DNA of 64,000 bases from Acanthosepion esculentum. Taxonomy: Eukaryota; Mollusca; Cephalopoda; Sepiida; Sepiidae. A program made the translations under genes and the position numbers. The stretch spans positions 35,783,618 to 35,847,617 of the forward strand of contig OZ038492.1 in NCBI GenBank assembly GCA_964036315.1. Reading direction: 5' to 3'. The notes beneath the pieces are model-generated. The model made no database searches. It had not been told where the DNA came from and worked only from the letters and a program-made list of their open reading frames with translations. Positions 10,280-21,035 of this stretch are shown piece by piece. The number at the start of each line of letters is the position of its first letter. The first letter of the stretch is position 1.

Positions 10280-10405
10280 TAGGCGTACCTTAGCTGTGGC
10301 ACAAGGTTGAATGTCTGGAGCACCCAATAAGGATTGTACTCATTACTCAGCCGTAATTGATATAGCGAGACAAGTTGCTAATCGTTACACCATATGGAAG
10401 TACCC
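10280..10405 (-). mobile_element. SINE2 tRNA-derived fragment
   Basis: Minus-strand segment with GGTGTAACGATTAGCAA and TGAGTACAATCC and an acceptor-side GGGTGCTCC. It belongs with the SINE2 heads at 8322 and 35-36 kb. Confidence 0.5.
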
Positions 10406-10409
10406 CACC

Positions 10410-11315
10410 TACATTGATACAATTTAGACGTGTATGTAGATATAAGTTATGGTACAAAGGCGCGTTGATAATTTCTCGGATAGACATAGAACCCCTAAAA
10501 GCATTTCAATAAATGTTTAATCATTTCACTAGATTCACTAGAAGTGTTTCAAACCGAAATCCTTTCAGTATATACAGTAGAGATGAAGGTTTTGGGGTCA
10601 TCCTCTGGATATAGTAAGTTTTTGTGGTTGCATGTAATTTGCCAAAATTCCCAACAAACAAAATTGAAGTTTGCAATAAAAAATAACAAGAGAAAGAAAA
10701 CAAAAGAACCGGGCAAATAATGATATTAAACAAGCAAACAATATAAGTCAACGTAAATAAAAATAACTGTAATAAGTTAAAAAATCACAATGAATGGTGT
10801 TTACGCACTTAAGGGGAATACAGACAAGCGATCGAATCATTCTGGCTTTAAGACAAGAAAGAACAGATATATATCTGATGAAACCGGAAAGTATCCTACC
10901 TTATTGGCTATAAAGAGATTCCAGCATGCATCTGTCTCTATGAATTTAGAGAAGGGGATATTTTTGCAGTCATTCTTCTCTGGATAGGAACGAACAGTTC
11001 TATACCTTCTTTATTTTATTTAATTCCTACTAAACTAGGATCATTATTATTTAACCCGTTATTTTATGATGACCAATTTTTGAGAGAGAGTTTACTAAAA
11101 ATGTTTCATTCCTCAGCCCTAAGATTTCTATTAGACAGCAAGAGAAATTATGCAAATATGTTAGGAAAAATTATGCAGTGATGAGTTAATTACATTATTG
11201 TTGTTAATCATTTCAAGCCAAGCAAGCCAACAAAGCTACTATGCATGAAAGAAAACAATATTAAGATGAGGACAAATAAAAGAATAGGACTTAAAGAGTC
11301 CAAAGTTGTCGATTG
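10410..11315. other. AT-rich stretch, no gene seen
   Basis: Short frames only, no recognised repeat. Confidence 0.4.
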
Positions 11316-11319
11316 AACT

Positions 11320-11860
11320 TTTCACCCTAAACAAGGTAATAAAGCCACTAAGACGCTAGGGCTTACTGAGTATGAGTGAATGAGAATAAGAAAACATTAA
11401 TAAAGAGAGAGAAAAATAAAAGAACATGAATTAAGATGCCCATTGATATTGTCTTTAAATTCTTGAAGGTGAAAGAATAATAAGATCGCGAAAGAATAAA
11501 CTAGAATTCACAGTTACATCTAGGAACTGCAAATATAAAATGACGAGACCGAACTGCCAGTCTAGTACTGCGCTTCAATTCGTAAAGTTAAGTTGCCAAA
11601 GATTAAAGCTCATCAGAAAAATAACAATGGAAACGTTTATAGAAAAGGCACAGGGGAGCTACGTCACGGCCGTGGGAAAGGGACTGAAACTGAGATACCA
11701 AGGTGGGATTTATAACATGACAAATTCTTCTTTGGATTTTATCAAGAATCTGTGGAGAAATTCCAGCAGCACAAGACTCGATGCGACAGCAATATTCCAT
11801 GTAAGAACGAAGGGTAGAATTATCATTATTCTTATTGAATATATAATGTAAAACCCTTCG
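11320..11860 (-). pseudogene. CR1/Jockey-like LINE, 3' end
   Basis: Minus-strand reading gives an EYCCRIESCAAGI segment, QILDKIQRRICHVINPTLVS and then SLSHGRDVAPLCLFYKRFH. The minus-strand 3' end carries the family tail (TTTCACCCTAAACAAGG on the plus strand). Frames are broken. Confidence 0.8.
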
Positions 11861-12271
11861 GTAAGAGTAAGTTCCTCGAGGCCGAAGCGAATTGTTCATT
11901 AAAATGAACGCAGCCTCCAATATTTAAGCGAAAACAAAAATGGCGGCACCTAACGATTACTTTGTCTACATTTCGAATACGAAGATGATATTAGCAAATC
12001 ATATGGTCTTCGAAAGATCATAACCGTGACAAGCCAATGGTCGTCAATTACACCGTTGTAAAAAATACAAAGAGGTCTCTTCAGAAATACGTATTCAATA
12101 AATATAACCATCATAGTTATAAAATATACGGCGTGCGGTAGTAATACCGCCCATATATACCTCCCAGAAATACCTTCTACATAATGATAAGACACTAGTT
12201 AAATGAAGACACTGTCTTAACATTAAGTGGGAGGTATTTCTTGTTGGTATATGTGGAAGGTATTTCTACCA

Positions 12272-12274
<3 letters not shown>
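11861..12274. other. Unrecognised stretch
   Basis: No motif recognised. It contains two partly complementary GGAGGTATTTC-type blocks near 12150-12270. Confidence 0.3.

Positions 12275-12341
<67 letters not shown>
12275..12341. repeat. (TA)n microsatellite
   Basis: About 67 bases of TA at the minus-strand 3' end of the unit at 12342-12600. Confidence 0.97.
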
Positions 12342-12343
<2 letters not shown>

Positions 12344-12600
12344 TTTGAACGATAGAAAATATTAAAAAATTAAAATTTTTAGACACACTGGATTGTATAT
12401 TAACATTTTTTGTTTTATTATTTCAGGTAGGTTCCTTGACTAAATTTCGATCAGCATGGTCATCATCAGGCGAAAAAAAAATTCCTGCTTGTTAGTGGCA
12501 GTGAACTAAAGGAATGAATGACTTTCTGAAGAGAATGATCTTTATCTGTAGTTTTCATTTGTTTTTATCGTTAATTTTGATCAGTCCTTGTGTTGGTCAA
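12342..12600 (-). mobile_element. PLE-type terminal unit, family 3 (copy b), degenerate hammerhead
   Basis: Minus-strand homologue of 50991-51256. It shares AACAAATGAAAACTACAGA, the AAGCAG block, CTGATGATG, the CAGTGTGTCT or CCGTGTGTCT block and ATCGTTCA next to (TA)n. The hammerhead core CTGATGA and cleavage GTC persist, but stems I and II no longer pair well and GAAAC has become GAAAT. Confidence 0.6.
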
Positions 12601-12693
12601 ACGGCCTCTTTTAAGTTGTTTTTAAGATAGAGCCTCGGGAGATTCAGAATTCCCTTCTTGGTTATTTTGACAGTTTTATTGGTTTCTAGAAAT

Positions 12694-12771
<78 letters not shown>

Positions 12772-12779
12772 TGTGTGTA
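12694..12779. repeat. (GT)n microsatellite
   Basis: About 86 bases of GT with one TATG interruption. Confidence 0.97.
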
Positions 12780-13129
12780 TTAAGTGTATGTTACCTTATA
12801 GTTCTTTGGGAGTGTGTAATTGTATATATGACTATGGGTGTGTGTATAAGTGTGAGACTTCAACATCTCCGCAAGCATGACTGTGTTGTGTGGGCGAGAA
12901 ATGAGGGTTGGGTTTGATTTATGGTGTTATATATTAATTCTATCTATGTTGTTAAATTTGTGGGTAAGCCCGCCTGGACGAAGTAATTTGAGGCGCAAAA
13001 TGCATTTGTCTTCATGTTCCTATAGAGTTTTTCTAATGTTATCACTTTTATTTATTTCTATTTTTTCAATTATAGTGAACTTGGCATGGGCTTTAAAATC
13101 ATGTTTCTCTAGACGGTAAAAGTTGTCCT

Positions 13130-13510
13130 ACAGGTAATAATCTTTCGTAGGAAGACGGCTTGATCCGATTACCATAATTCTTAATTCAGTAGTGAAAAGG
13201 CGGGATCAAGGAATGTAGTTCGTCCGAGCACTTTCCGTGAAAGTAGTGAAAGAGCATGAAGAGATTTACCAATCCTGTCTATGCGTGAGAGAGAGGCAGA
13301 CAGACAGACAGACAAAGACAGAGAGAGAGACAGAGAGACAGAGAGACACACACACCAACAAACACACACATTTGGAATCTATCACGACTGTAGAGTGAGG
13401 TCTTGGCAGCTTCCGCCCAGATGATACAACAGTTGTCTATTTTTTTTTGTCTGATCTAACTCTTGCAAAGGCAGAGGATAGCATGATGAATCAGGTACTT
13501 ACTGGAGCGT
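13130..13510 (-). pseudogene. LINE ORF2 fragment invaded by GA/CA simple repeats
   Basis: Minus-strand frames include DRIGKSLHALSLLSRKVLG then RTTFLDPAFSLLN. The same region in the related copy at 35290-35830 reads SLTALSLLLCNVLRRSTFL. A CAGA/GAGA/CACA expansion at about 13287-13368 interrupts the reading. Confidence 0.5.
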
Positions 13511-14154
13511 TCCAGATAGCCGACCGTTTCACCTGCATCGTTAGCGATGACTCGTATTTACGCGTTCCAGCGATATCTTGGCTAATGACGTCTAAGAAAA
13601 GCCGAAATGCGTCAATTGTGGTTACAATATTAGAACAATTGTTTTGAACTTGTAGAATACCTAACACCAAAAAAGAACTGTCTCCATATGGATGAGTGTG
13701 AAGATGCTTACAACATAACCAGGCAGTCAAGGGGCCGACAGCTGGAAAGATTTTGGCAAACAACGGTCGAAAATAACATTAAGTTTATTCGACTTCGATA
13801 GATTTGTAGCAGAATTTTAAAAGAAGCCTATATTTAAAGTGTCTGTACATAAACTCAAAATAAATACCATTGGTTGGTTTTGTTATGCAAGGAACCGAAT
13901 TAGACATAAATGTATAAAAGACATTTCTCATTATGAAAACAGTTGTCACTTAAATGAAATCTTAAATAAAGTTATTAAATGCTGCATAAGAATTTGAAAG
14001 CCTCTGCTGTTTTTTTCATCAGCAACTTTGGCTTATCTGACGTTGAAATTGGTGGAATTACTGGAATGGAAAGAACGCTACATTTATTTAGATATAGAAG
14101 GCTGATAAAATCGAAAAGAGTAATAATACATTTCACAGGGAGATTTAGAAGTAT
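13511..14154. other. Unrecognised stretch
   Basis: Minus-strand frames up to 90 codons are open, but none shows a family motif I recognise. Confidence 0.3.
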
Positions 14155-14300
14155 AGAGTCCTGGGTATGACGATAAACTACACCCGGCAGCAAGGTTTCT
14201 GATCGGGAGATTAGAGGTTTTGAAAAGTGAGGAACCACCTCTAAATTGCAGTTGTTCCCAGGTTCACCCTGACCCTGGGTGGTAGCACCTGCTAGATGTT
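14155..14300 (+). repeat. Dispersed repeat R2, copy c
   Basis: Contains a single CTGGGTATGACGATAAAC unit followed by AGGAACCACCTCTAAATTGC and GGGTGGTAGCACC. Confidence 0.65.
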
Positions 14301-14470
14301 ATGAGCAAGTAATTCCCCCTGCCAACAAAAATGAGAACACTAGGAAAGTATAAAAGTACCTTTTTATAATAAAATTATCAGCATAGATTTTTATAAAAAA
14401 TTACCAAGAATGCATTTTATAATAAAACTACAATCCCCGTGACTCGTTGGATCCCTGACGATTCAAGTTA

Positions 14471-14550
14471 TTAGGTTGGTGCAAAAATAATGTTGTTTTT
14501 TGACGTTCAACTTCATGTGAGAAAACGACATTATTTTTGCACCAACCTAA
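14471..14550. mobile_element. 80-bp mariner-derived MITE (MADE1-like)
   Basis: Exactly 80 bp, almost wholly palindromic, flanked by TA on both sides. The ends are TTAGGTTGGTGCAAAAATAA and its inverse. The terminal repeat and length resemble MADE1/Hsmar1-type MITEs known from other animals. There is no coding content. Confidence 0.88.
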
Positions 14551-14645
14551 TATAAATCATTAAAGTTGATTTCAACATTCCATTGAAATGAAATTTAATT
14601 TTATCATGATTCAGTTAAGTGTTTCAATTCGTTCACGTCATCATT

Positions 14646-14935
14646 GGCGGCTCAGTGGAGTAATGGATAGCGGCTCAGATTTAGTAATGGGAGCGCCGAG
14701 CTCGAATTCGAGTAGAAAACATTATATTCACTTACGTGCTAATACCGTTGGGAAAGATATGATTCCTTTTATCTCCCCCAGCTACGTGTAAATAGCAGGA
14801 CAGACCGGGTTCTATAGTCTTGAAAGAAATGGCAACCTACTGCGGGAAAAAATCTGTCAGAAAAGATAAATGATCACCTAAGGGTGTATCTCTCGTGGCA
14901 CATAACTGAACAACGTCATTGGTCTGGTTTACAAG
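14646..14935 (+). mobile_element. SINE1, tail subfamily a
   Basis: The head GTGGAGTAATGGATAGCGGC is followed by CACTTACGTGCTAATACC and AATAGCAGGACAGACC. The tail contains AGATAAATGATCACC and GGCACATAACTGA. Confidence 0.8.
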
Positions 14936-15199
14936 TTTATTCTTGACAGCATTTAATAGGAATAGAACTTCCGGGATAAAACTGAACTTTAAATCAGATT
15001 AACTTAAAAATTTTTTTTTTTTTAATATTCCAAAACATAGTTTAAAATCATATTTACTTGAAAATATTTTTTAAATATCCCAAATCATATTTTTCAAATA
15101 TGTAAAATATTGTTTGTTAAAGAAATATTGAAAATAAATAAATTACTCTACAAACAATTGGACGAAACAGCAAGGTGGCATCTCTTTGTTTCTATCTTT

Positions 15200-15551
15200 A
15201 TCTTTAAAATATTTGAATTAAGAAGTTTGTGCTTAGTCCCTTCTTCACACTATCCGTCTCTACCTTCTGTTGGAGATTTTGTACTTTATTTTCCGTGTCT
15301 GCTATCAGTACTGTGTCATCTACGCATCTTATGTTGTTAAGTCTGTGGCCGCCAATGCTAAATCCGGGTACGGTATCCAATTCTCCCAGAATTACCTCGC
15401 TGTATAGGTTCAACATGTCGGTGAGAAGACGCATCCTTGCCCTACGCCCCTTTCTATTTTTGTATATTCACTGAACTCTTTCCCTATGCGCATGTATGAT
15501 GTTTGCTGCCAGTAGAGTTTCTTGATTATTCTGATATCTTTTCCGAATATA
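15200..15551 (-). pseudogene. RTE-like LINE reverse transcriptase, 3' part of an interrupted copy
   Basis: Minus-strand translation yields DIRIIKKLYWQQTSYMRIG, then SEYTKIERGVGQGCVFSP, then NLYSEVILGELDTVPGF and the catalytic region with CVDDTVLIADTEN in place of YADD. KKGLSTNF follows. The upstream part of the same RT lies at 16449-16545 beyond the inserted mariner. It is inactive: the catalytic Y/A is substituted, frames are broken and the copy is truncated. Confidence 0.85.
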
Positions 15552-16446
15552 CGAGGGTTATTCAATAAATAAGGTGAATTTTTCGGTATAAGAACTTCTA
15601 ATACAGATAGAAGCTTACTCTTTTTTATTAATTTTTGTTTTAATTCTTTTTCACGTGGATTTAATTTCTTTTGCAGATTAAAAAAAAAACTTTGAGAGTT
15701 TTGGCGATTAACAAAGATGGCCGACCAAGAAGCATGCTCCAGGATTGAACAGCGGTCAGTTATCAAGTTTTTGGTTGCTGAAGGGTGCAAACCAGTCGAA
15801 ATTCATAGGAGAATGTCAACTATGTATGGTGCCACATGTTTCAGCCAAAACAAATGTCGACAAGTGGGCTAAATTGTTTAAAGAAGGATGGAGCAGTGTT
15901 GAGGATGAAAACAGGCCTAGGAGGCCTACAGAAGTGAGGTCTCCTGAGGTGATCGAATCAGTCAATGACCTCATTCAGTCTGACAGAAGGGTGACAGTGG
16001 ATGACATTGCAGGGACTTTGAGCTTATCTGTTGGGACAAACGCAGGGATCATCAGTCAGAAGGAGTCTTCTTGTATCATGACAACGCAAGGCCTCACACA
16101 GCATCCCAAACGGTGCAGACCATCAACGAGCTGGGCTGGGAACGGCTCTCTTGTCCCCCTTACAGCCCAGACCTTGCCCCTTCAGACTTTCACCTGTTTG
16201 GTCCCTTGAAATCGTTCAGGAGAGGCACGAAGTTTAAAAGTGACGATGAAGTCAAAAGTGTTGTGAGCGACTGGCTGAGAAATCAGTCCAAAGATTTTTA
16301 CGCTGATGGAATACGGAAGCTTGTGCACAGATAGGAAAAGTGTGTGAGTGCTGGGAGACTACGGTGAAAAAAAAGAGAAAGTAAGCTTGTATCTGTATTA
16401 GAAGTCTTATACCGAAAAATTCACCTTATTTATTGAATAACACTTG
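15552..16446 (+). mobile_element. Mariner deletion derivative, copy a
   Basis: Flanked by TA at 15550-15551 and 16447-16448. Terminal inverted repeats of about 70 bp share TTCAATAAATAAGGTGAAT and ACTTCTAATACAGATAGAAG. The 895-bp length is roughly 390 bp short of a normal mariner. It is inserted within the RTE LINE, splitting its RT domain. Confidence 0.95.
15717..16334 (+). pseudogene. Mariner transposase, internally deleted
   Basis: The start ATG at 15717 opens MADQEACSRIEQRSVIKFL, followed by the HTH region (KLFKEGWSSVEDENRPRRP, SVNDLIQSDRRVTVDDIAG). After LSVGT the reading jumps directly to EGVFLYHDNARPHTA, so about 130 residues with the first catalytic Asp (GDE) are missing. The other two catalytic residues remain with D34D spacing: HDNARPHTA and PPYSPDLAPSDFHLF. 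There are frameshifts near SQNK and a premature TAG after LVHR. The same deletion junction occurs in copy b at 57306-58206. Confidence 0.93.
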
Positions 16447-16448
16447 TA

Positions 16449-16545
16449 TAACGATTGCTGAGCAATTCCATGAAATCCTTGTGGCGTACTTTTACGAAGG
16501 CCTTTGCATATTCTATGAAACATAAATGCACGTCCTTCTGCATTT
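16449..16545 (-). pseudogene. RTE-like LINE reverse transcriptase, 5' part of the interrupted copy
   Basis: The minus-strand frame reads FIEYAKAFVKVRHKDFMELL, matching the RT motif FxDYxKAFDxVxHxxLxxLL. It joins in sense with the 15200-15551 fragment once the mariner is removed. Confidence 0.8.
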
Positions 16546-16600
16546 GAGAGATTCTGGGTATCATAGAGGAGAGTTCATCAAAGAAATTACCATGAAATTA
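16546..16600 (-). pseudogene. CR1-like LINE fragment, left flank of mariner
   Basis: GGGTATCATAGAGGAG onward to TTACCATGAAATTA matches the CR1-like copy at 19270-19340. The fragment resumes at 17881, showing that the second mariner split this LINE. Confidence 0.6.
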
Positions 16601-17880
16601 TTAGGTCATCCCATTCTGTACGAATTTTAAATTTTTGTTAAAATGAACGAAATTTAAAGAGTATTTTATAATGTCAAATGGAGCTGAACATTATTTTTAT
16701 GTTTAGATGCATTTAAACTGATCAAATCTTATTTCAGAGAACAATAAAATAAAATTGTATTTGATTAAAACCCTGCTAATATGGAAGTACCCAAGAATCA
16801 TTTGTGGCACATAATGCTTTATGAATTCAAGAAAGGAAACTCAGCAGCCGAAGCGGCTAGAAATATTCACTTAGTTTAAGGAGAAGAATGTGTGAATGAT
16901 AGAACTTGCAGAAGATGGTTTGCAAAATTCAGAGGTGGAGATTTCACCCTTGAAGATGAAGATCGAACCGGACGTCCAGTTGAGTTTGATGAAAAGCTTC
17001 TTGAGGCAGCCCTTGAAGAAAATCCTGCTTTATCAGTTGAGGAATTGGCAGTGGTTCTCAGTTCAAACCATACAACTGTTCATCGTCATCTTCAACGACT
17101 TGGAAAAGTACCTAAACTTGGAAAATGGGTGCCTCATGAATTGTCTGAAAACAACCTCAAATCCCGAGTTGAGATCCGCTCTTCTCTCCATTCTCGCCAA
17201 CTTGTTTCACGTTTTTTTTAATAGATTTGTGACTGGCGACGAAAAATGGATCGTTTATCGAAATGTTAAGCGTCGTAGACAGTGGCTTGGTAAAGGGGAA
17301 GGACCCCAGCCACAGCCGAGAAGGGAACTTCATGAGCAAAAGGTTCTTCTTTCAATCTGGTGGGATTGCCAAGGAATAATCCATTTTGAATTCTTATCAC
17401 CAACAATTAATGCTCAAATATACTGTAAGCAATTAGAGCGTTTGAACCAAGCTTTGAGGAAAAAAAGACCTGCTCTAGTGAATCGAAAACGGGTGATGTT
17501 ACATCAGGACAATGCGCGACCACACACAGCAAGAATCACGTCACAAAAGATCGAAGAACTTGGTTGGGATAAAATTCCTCATCCACCTTATTCTCCCGAC
17601 CTTGCTCCTTCAGACTACCATTTGTTTCGTAGCTTACAGAATCATTTTGAAGAAACAGCTTTTGTAACACAGGAAGAGGTTAAAACTGACATTTGTGAGT
17701 TATTCGAATCAAAGCCAAAATAATTTTACAGTAATGTAATTAGTAAGCTTGTTAATAGATGGAAGGAAGTCATAGATAATCAGGGAAAATCCATTGTTGA
17801 TTGAATCTGTAATTAAATGTAACATTTGGTCACTTTTTTTCTTTATTCAAAATTCGGACAGAACTTATGGGATGACCTGG
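16601..17880 (+). mobile_element. Full-length mariner, SETMAR/Hsmar1-like
   Basis: 1,280 bp flanked by TA at 16599-16600 and 17881-17882. Terminal inverted repeats share AGGTCATCCCAT and CGAATTTT. The repeats, length and nearly complete transposase make it the best-preserved transposon in the window. It sits inside a CR1-like LINE. Confidence 0.92.
16781..17804 (+). pseudogene. Mariner transposase with few breaks
   Basis: From ATG 16781: MEVPKNHLWHIMLYEFKKGN, then DRTCRRWFAKFRGGDFTLED, then two HTH regions (ALSVEELAVVLSSNHTTVHR). The catalytic domain has VTGDEKWIVY (D1), MLHQDNARPHTA (D2) and YSPDLAPSDYHLF (D3). The WVPHEL signature is present and the end reads KSIVD before the stop at 17802-17804. 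Breaks are a stop in the first HTH (HLV then TAA), a frameshift near 17200-17220 and a stop after FESKPK. Sequence style is close to the vertebrate SETMAR/Hsmar1 (cecropia) group. Confidence 0.93.
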
Positions 17881-18030
17881 TATTTACTGAAAAAGGCACG
17901 GGGAAGCTACATTACAGCGTTCGGGAAAGGGACTGAAGCCAATTCAGGACCAATAAAGTTGCAGATTTCGAGACGCTCTCTAAATTTAATGTCTCAAATG
18001 TCTCTCCGTTGTCCCGAAAAGACTTAGTAA
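17881..18030 (-). pseudogene. CR1-like LINE fragment, right flank of mariner
   Basis: AGGCACGGGGAAGCTACATT and GGGAAAGGGACTGAAGCC match the equivalent stretch at 11640-11690 and continue the LINE fragment left of the mariner. Confidence 0.7.
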
Positions 18031-18310
18031 TAATGAAAAAAAAAACAACTTTCTTTCGTGTTCAGTATATTGCTCGCTGTTATCGTCACGTTCCGGACTG
18101 GAATATTTTACTTTGCTTTTAGAAGAAACGATTGCCAATTAAATTTTGCAAAAATTGTGCTCCAGCCAACTGATATTTCACTCTATTCTGTTACGCTTTC
18201 TTGATGGCAACGTGGTCGTATGGAGTTGGTGAAATTTGCTGTATCTTGTTCACAAATATCAGGTGTTGTTTTCTGGTTTTATATAATCTATGTTCTCTGC
18301 CTGTTTGATT

Positions 18311-18618
18311 AACCATATCAAAGGTAATCTTACATAGTGGAGATCTTTCAAAAAATCACCCCGCTCTCTATCCGTTGTCTTCTACCTATAGGCTAATCAT
18401 TGACGATAGTCAAATAGAAAGGTTTTTAAGTGTTTCTTTTGTTTCTAATACGTATCTGCTGCTTTGATATACGTTCTTCTGAAATAGAATTCTTTCTCGT
18501 TTTACGCGCATAAATGCGGCAAAATAAACTTAATATTTACTATTGTTTTCTGCTCGTCTGTTTGAATGTGTTTCCCTTTTTGTACGTTTATGAAAACAAA
18601 AATGGTCGTTTTTTAATC
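18311..18618 (+). repeat. Dispersed repeat R4, copy a (inverted partner at 24400)
   Basis: About 310 bp, highly similar in inverse orientation to 24400-24713. Shared blocks include CTTACATAGTGGAGATCTTT, CCTATAGGCTAATCATTGAC and CTTTGATATACGTTCTTCTG. No coding region or terminal hallmark was found. Confidence 0.85.
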
Positions 18619-19110
18619 GGCTTTGGAAAAAACAACAACATTATATTTATTTTCTTTTATAACGGTTGTTTACAACTTCATGTTTTAAGATAAAAAATAA
18701 AACAGGAAATATGGATAGACGAATGGAGAGAACGGAAATAACATTGTAGTGGCTTTTCAAAATAAAATTAAAAAAATACATAAATAAAAAAACGAATAAT
18801 ATCAAAACCTACTGAGGACGAGAGCAGCTAAAGCCATTGATACAATTGCAAGTTATTTAAATACTCCCATCCACACACAAATCATATTATATAAAGTAAA
18901 CGCTTGCCGTTCTTTGTTTATTTTAAACTTATTAACAAAAACAAATTTCGACAAGTTCGAATTCCAGTCGAGTTTGTTATATTCACTTATGCAAAATTTT
19001 AAAAGAATCGATTTCACCAAAAATAAGGCAATAATGCTACTAAGACAGAATGTGTTTACTTGGCCCGAAAGAATTAAGAACAAAAACATTACTAATCAGC
19101 TGTAACAGAA
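18619..19110. other. AT-rich stretch with a SINE1 scrap
   Basis: Only the bit near 18950-19000 (TTCGAATTCCAGTCGAGTTT, CACTTATG) is recognisable, as a SINE1 head fragment. Confidence 0.4.
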
Positions 19111-19119
19111 AAGAGTAAT

Positions 19120-19487
19120 CAGGAGGACAGTAGATAGCGATTGACATTGCATTTAAATTTCTGGAGATTAAAGTTGGTTAGAAAGCATATAGCCGGAAAG
19201 CCATAATCGACAAGTGAGAGAAAAGAATTTACGGCTACCTCTAGCCAGCTCAACGCTAATCTTGTACTGCGCTTAAATTCAAAAGATCTAGGTATCATAG
19301 CAATGACCTCATCCGAAACTGTTACCATGAAAGTATTTATAGAAAATACACAATTTTATGGTGGTGGGAAAGTGACTGAAGCCGAGCCGCCACATGAAGA
19401 CCGAAAATATTGCTGATTCTTCTTTGGATTTTATCAAGGAGCTCAAGATAAATAGCAGGGGCGTTGGACTATATAGGCGAATGGTAG

Positions 19488-19564
<77 letters not shown>

Positions 19565-19980
19565 AGATTCTGGAGATAAAAATATCTTGGACGACACAGT
19601 GAACTAATTTTCTTAGTAGCTGTCCTTGCAATGGATTCAATATAGTCTTTCCACTTCATGTTAGCTGAGAAAGTTATCCCGAGAAGACGCAACGAGTCAC
19701 TTTCCTAGAGTTTGCCACCAGCCATTCTTATAGAAGTCAAAGAGGGGTCTCTCAGATGATTAATGGAGAGAAGTTTCATTTTGGAGGCGTTAAAATTAAA
19801 AAACATTTTTTTGTCCGAGTTAACAATGGACTTGAGCTTGTTTTGGACATCAGTTGCCATTTTGACTTAATCGAACTGATCACCCTTACTATCAAGACAG
19901 AAGTAAATGATCGTGTCTTCAGCGTAGATACCAAGCTGATGCTACTGGGAAGGTCATCAATGAAATTAAAACCAAATTAG
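19120..19980 (-). pseudogene. CR1/Jockey-like LINE with a TA array inside the ORF
   Basis: Minus-strand reading gives MRLLGITFSANMKWKDYIES, then IARTATKKISSLCRPRYF, interrupted by a (TA)n array where the family has a YLYK-type stretch. It resumes as YKSTIRL, then KLCIFYKYFHGNSFG and VPRSFEFKRSTRLALSW downstream. Upstream remnants extend to 19980. The array at 19491-19561 probably grew from a short TA-rich codon run. Confidence 0.8.
19491..19561. repeat. (TA)n microsatellite inside LINE coding sequence
   Basis: 71 bases of TA within the LINE fragment described above. Confidence 0.97.
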
Positions 19981-20024
19981 GACGAAGGATTGAGCGCTGG
20001 GGGGGGGGACACACGAAATCGTAT

Positions 20025-20115
20025 CGGAAATATTTGAATCCATCTCTTCTCCCTGCCACAGCTATGTGTTGAATAGCAGGACAGATTGTGTTATTTTAGC
20101 CTTGGTTGGCAACCA
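20025..20115 (+). mobile_element. SINE1 body fragment
   Basis: TTGAATAGCAGGACAGATTG and AGCCTTGGTTGGCAACCAG match the SINE1 body; head and tail are missing. Confidence 0.6.
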
Positions 20116-20279
20116 GTTTACCGGAGAAAGAAATGGCATAACATTCTCTGCAAATCCCAAACTTAACATTCGGCATGGTTCTCTTGCTAATACAATTCAT
20201 GGTCACCCACTGAAGACAAAAGGCACAGATCACAGAAACCATGTCATTCAAATCCTACCTATACAGCTCACGCAATAAC

Positions 20280-20980
20280 TACGCTGACGATGTCAAACTT
20301 AATATATTCTTAGTTCTAAAAAAATAGTTATATTTACCGGCAAAATAGTATTGATGTCTATTTTACCGAGATTATTTCTTTGTACCTTCACAACATATTT
20401 GTACTCAATAGTAAAGAAATTTATTTTTAATAAAGTAAATTGACATATAAAAAATAATTCAATAAAAATCACACGTTTTTAAAAATGCAAAACAAAATAG
20501 TTGGGTTAAAATAGTTGGTTTTGATGTCATTTTTTAAAAAAAAATGAATTAAATTTGATTATGCAAAAATTATTTAAATTTGTTTTATTTGATAATAGTT
20601 ATCAGCCAAATAATTTCCATAATACCCAGCATTAAATGTTATATTTTTCGTAAAACTATTTTAGAATTTTGATTTGCTTTATTAAAAAGTAAATTTCATT
20701 ACTATTTACTTTATTAAAAATAATTAAAAAAAACTACTGCATAATTAAAAACAAAAAAACTGCTTCATTGTTTTTGCATTTTTTCATTTACTTTAATAAA
20801 AAATAATTAAAAACGAGTGTTTTACTGAATTACTTTTTATATATCAATCGTTTATTTAAAAACATTCGTTACGATTTATTTATTAAAAATAATTAAATAT
20901 AAAAATGCCTTATATTTTACATAATGCTTTTTCAAATGCCTTATTTGAAGAAAAATTTTCACTTAATAAAGTAATTTTAT
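20280..20980. other. Very AT-rich low-complexity region
   Basis: Repeated ATTAAAAATAATTAAA-like phrases and TTTACTTTATTAAAAA runs suggest slippage or decayed tandem repeats. No gene. Confidence 0.5.
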
Positions 20981-20984
20981 TCAT

Positions 20985-21035
20985 ACTATTTACATTATTC
21001 GGACTATTGTCCTCATCTTGGTGGCCAGAGTATCA
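20985..21035 (+). mobile_element. SINE-B terminal arm fragment
   Basis: ATTTACATTATTCGGACTAT followed by TGTCCTCATCTTGGTGGCC equals the SINE-B terminal arm. It is joined directly to the PLE fragment, so one of the two was truncated here. Confidence 0.6.

Noticed and set aside
12420..12475. Active hammerhead on the minus strand at 12.4 kb
   Set aside because: The core and GUC remain, but GAAAC became GAAAT and stems I and II are mismatched; kept only as a decayed family 3 copy.
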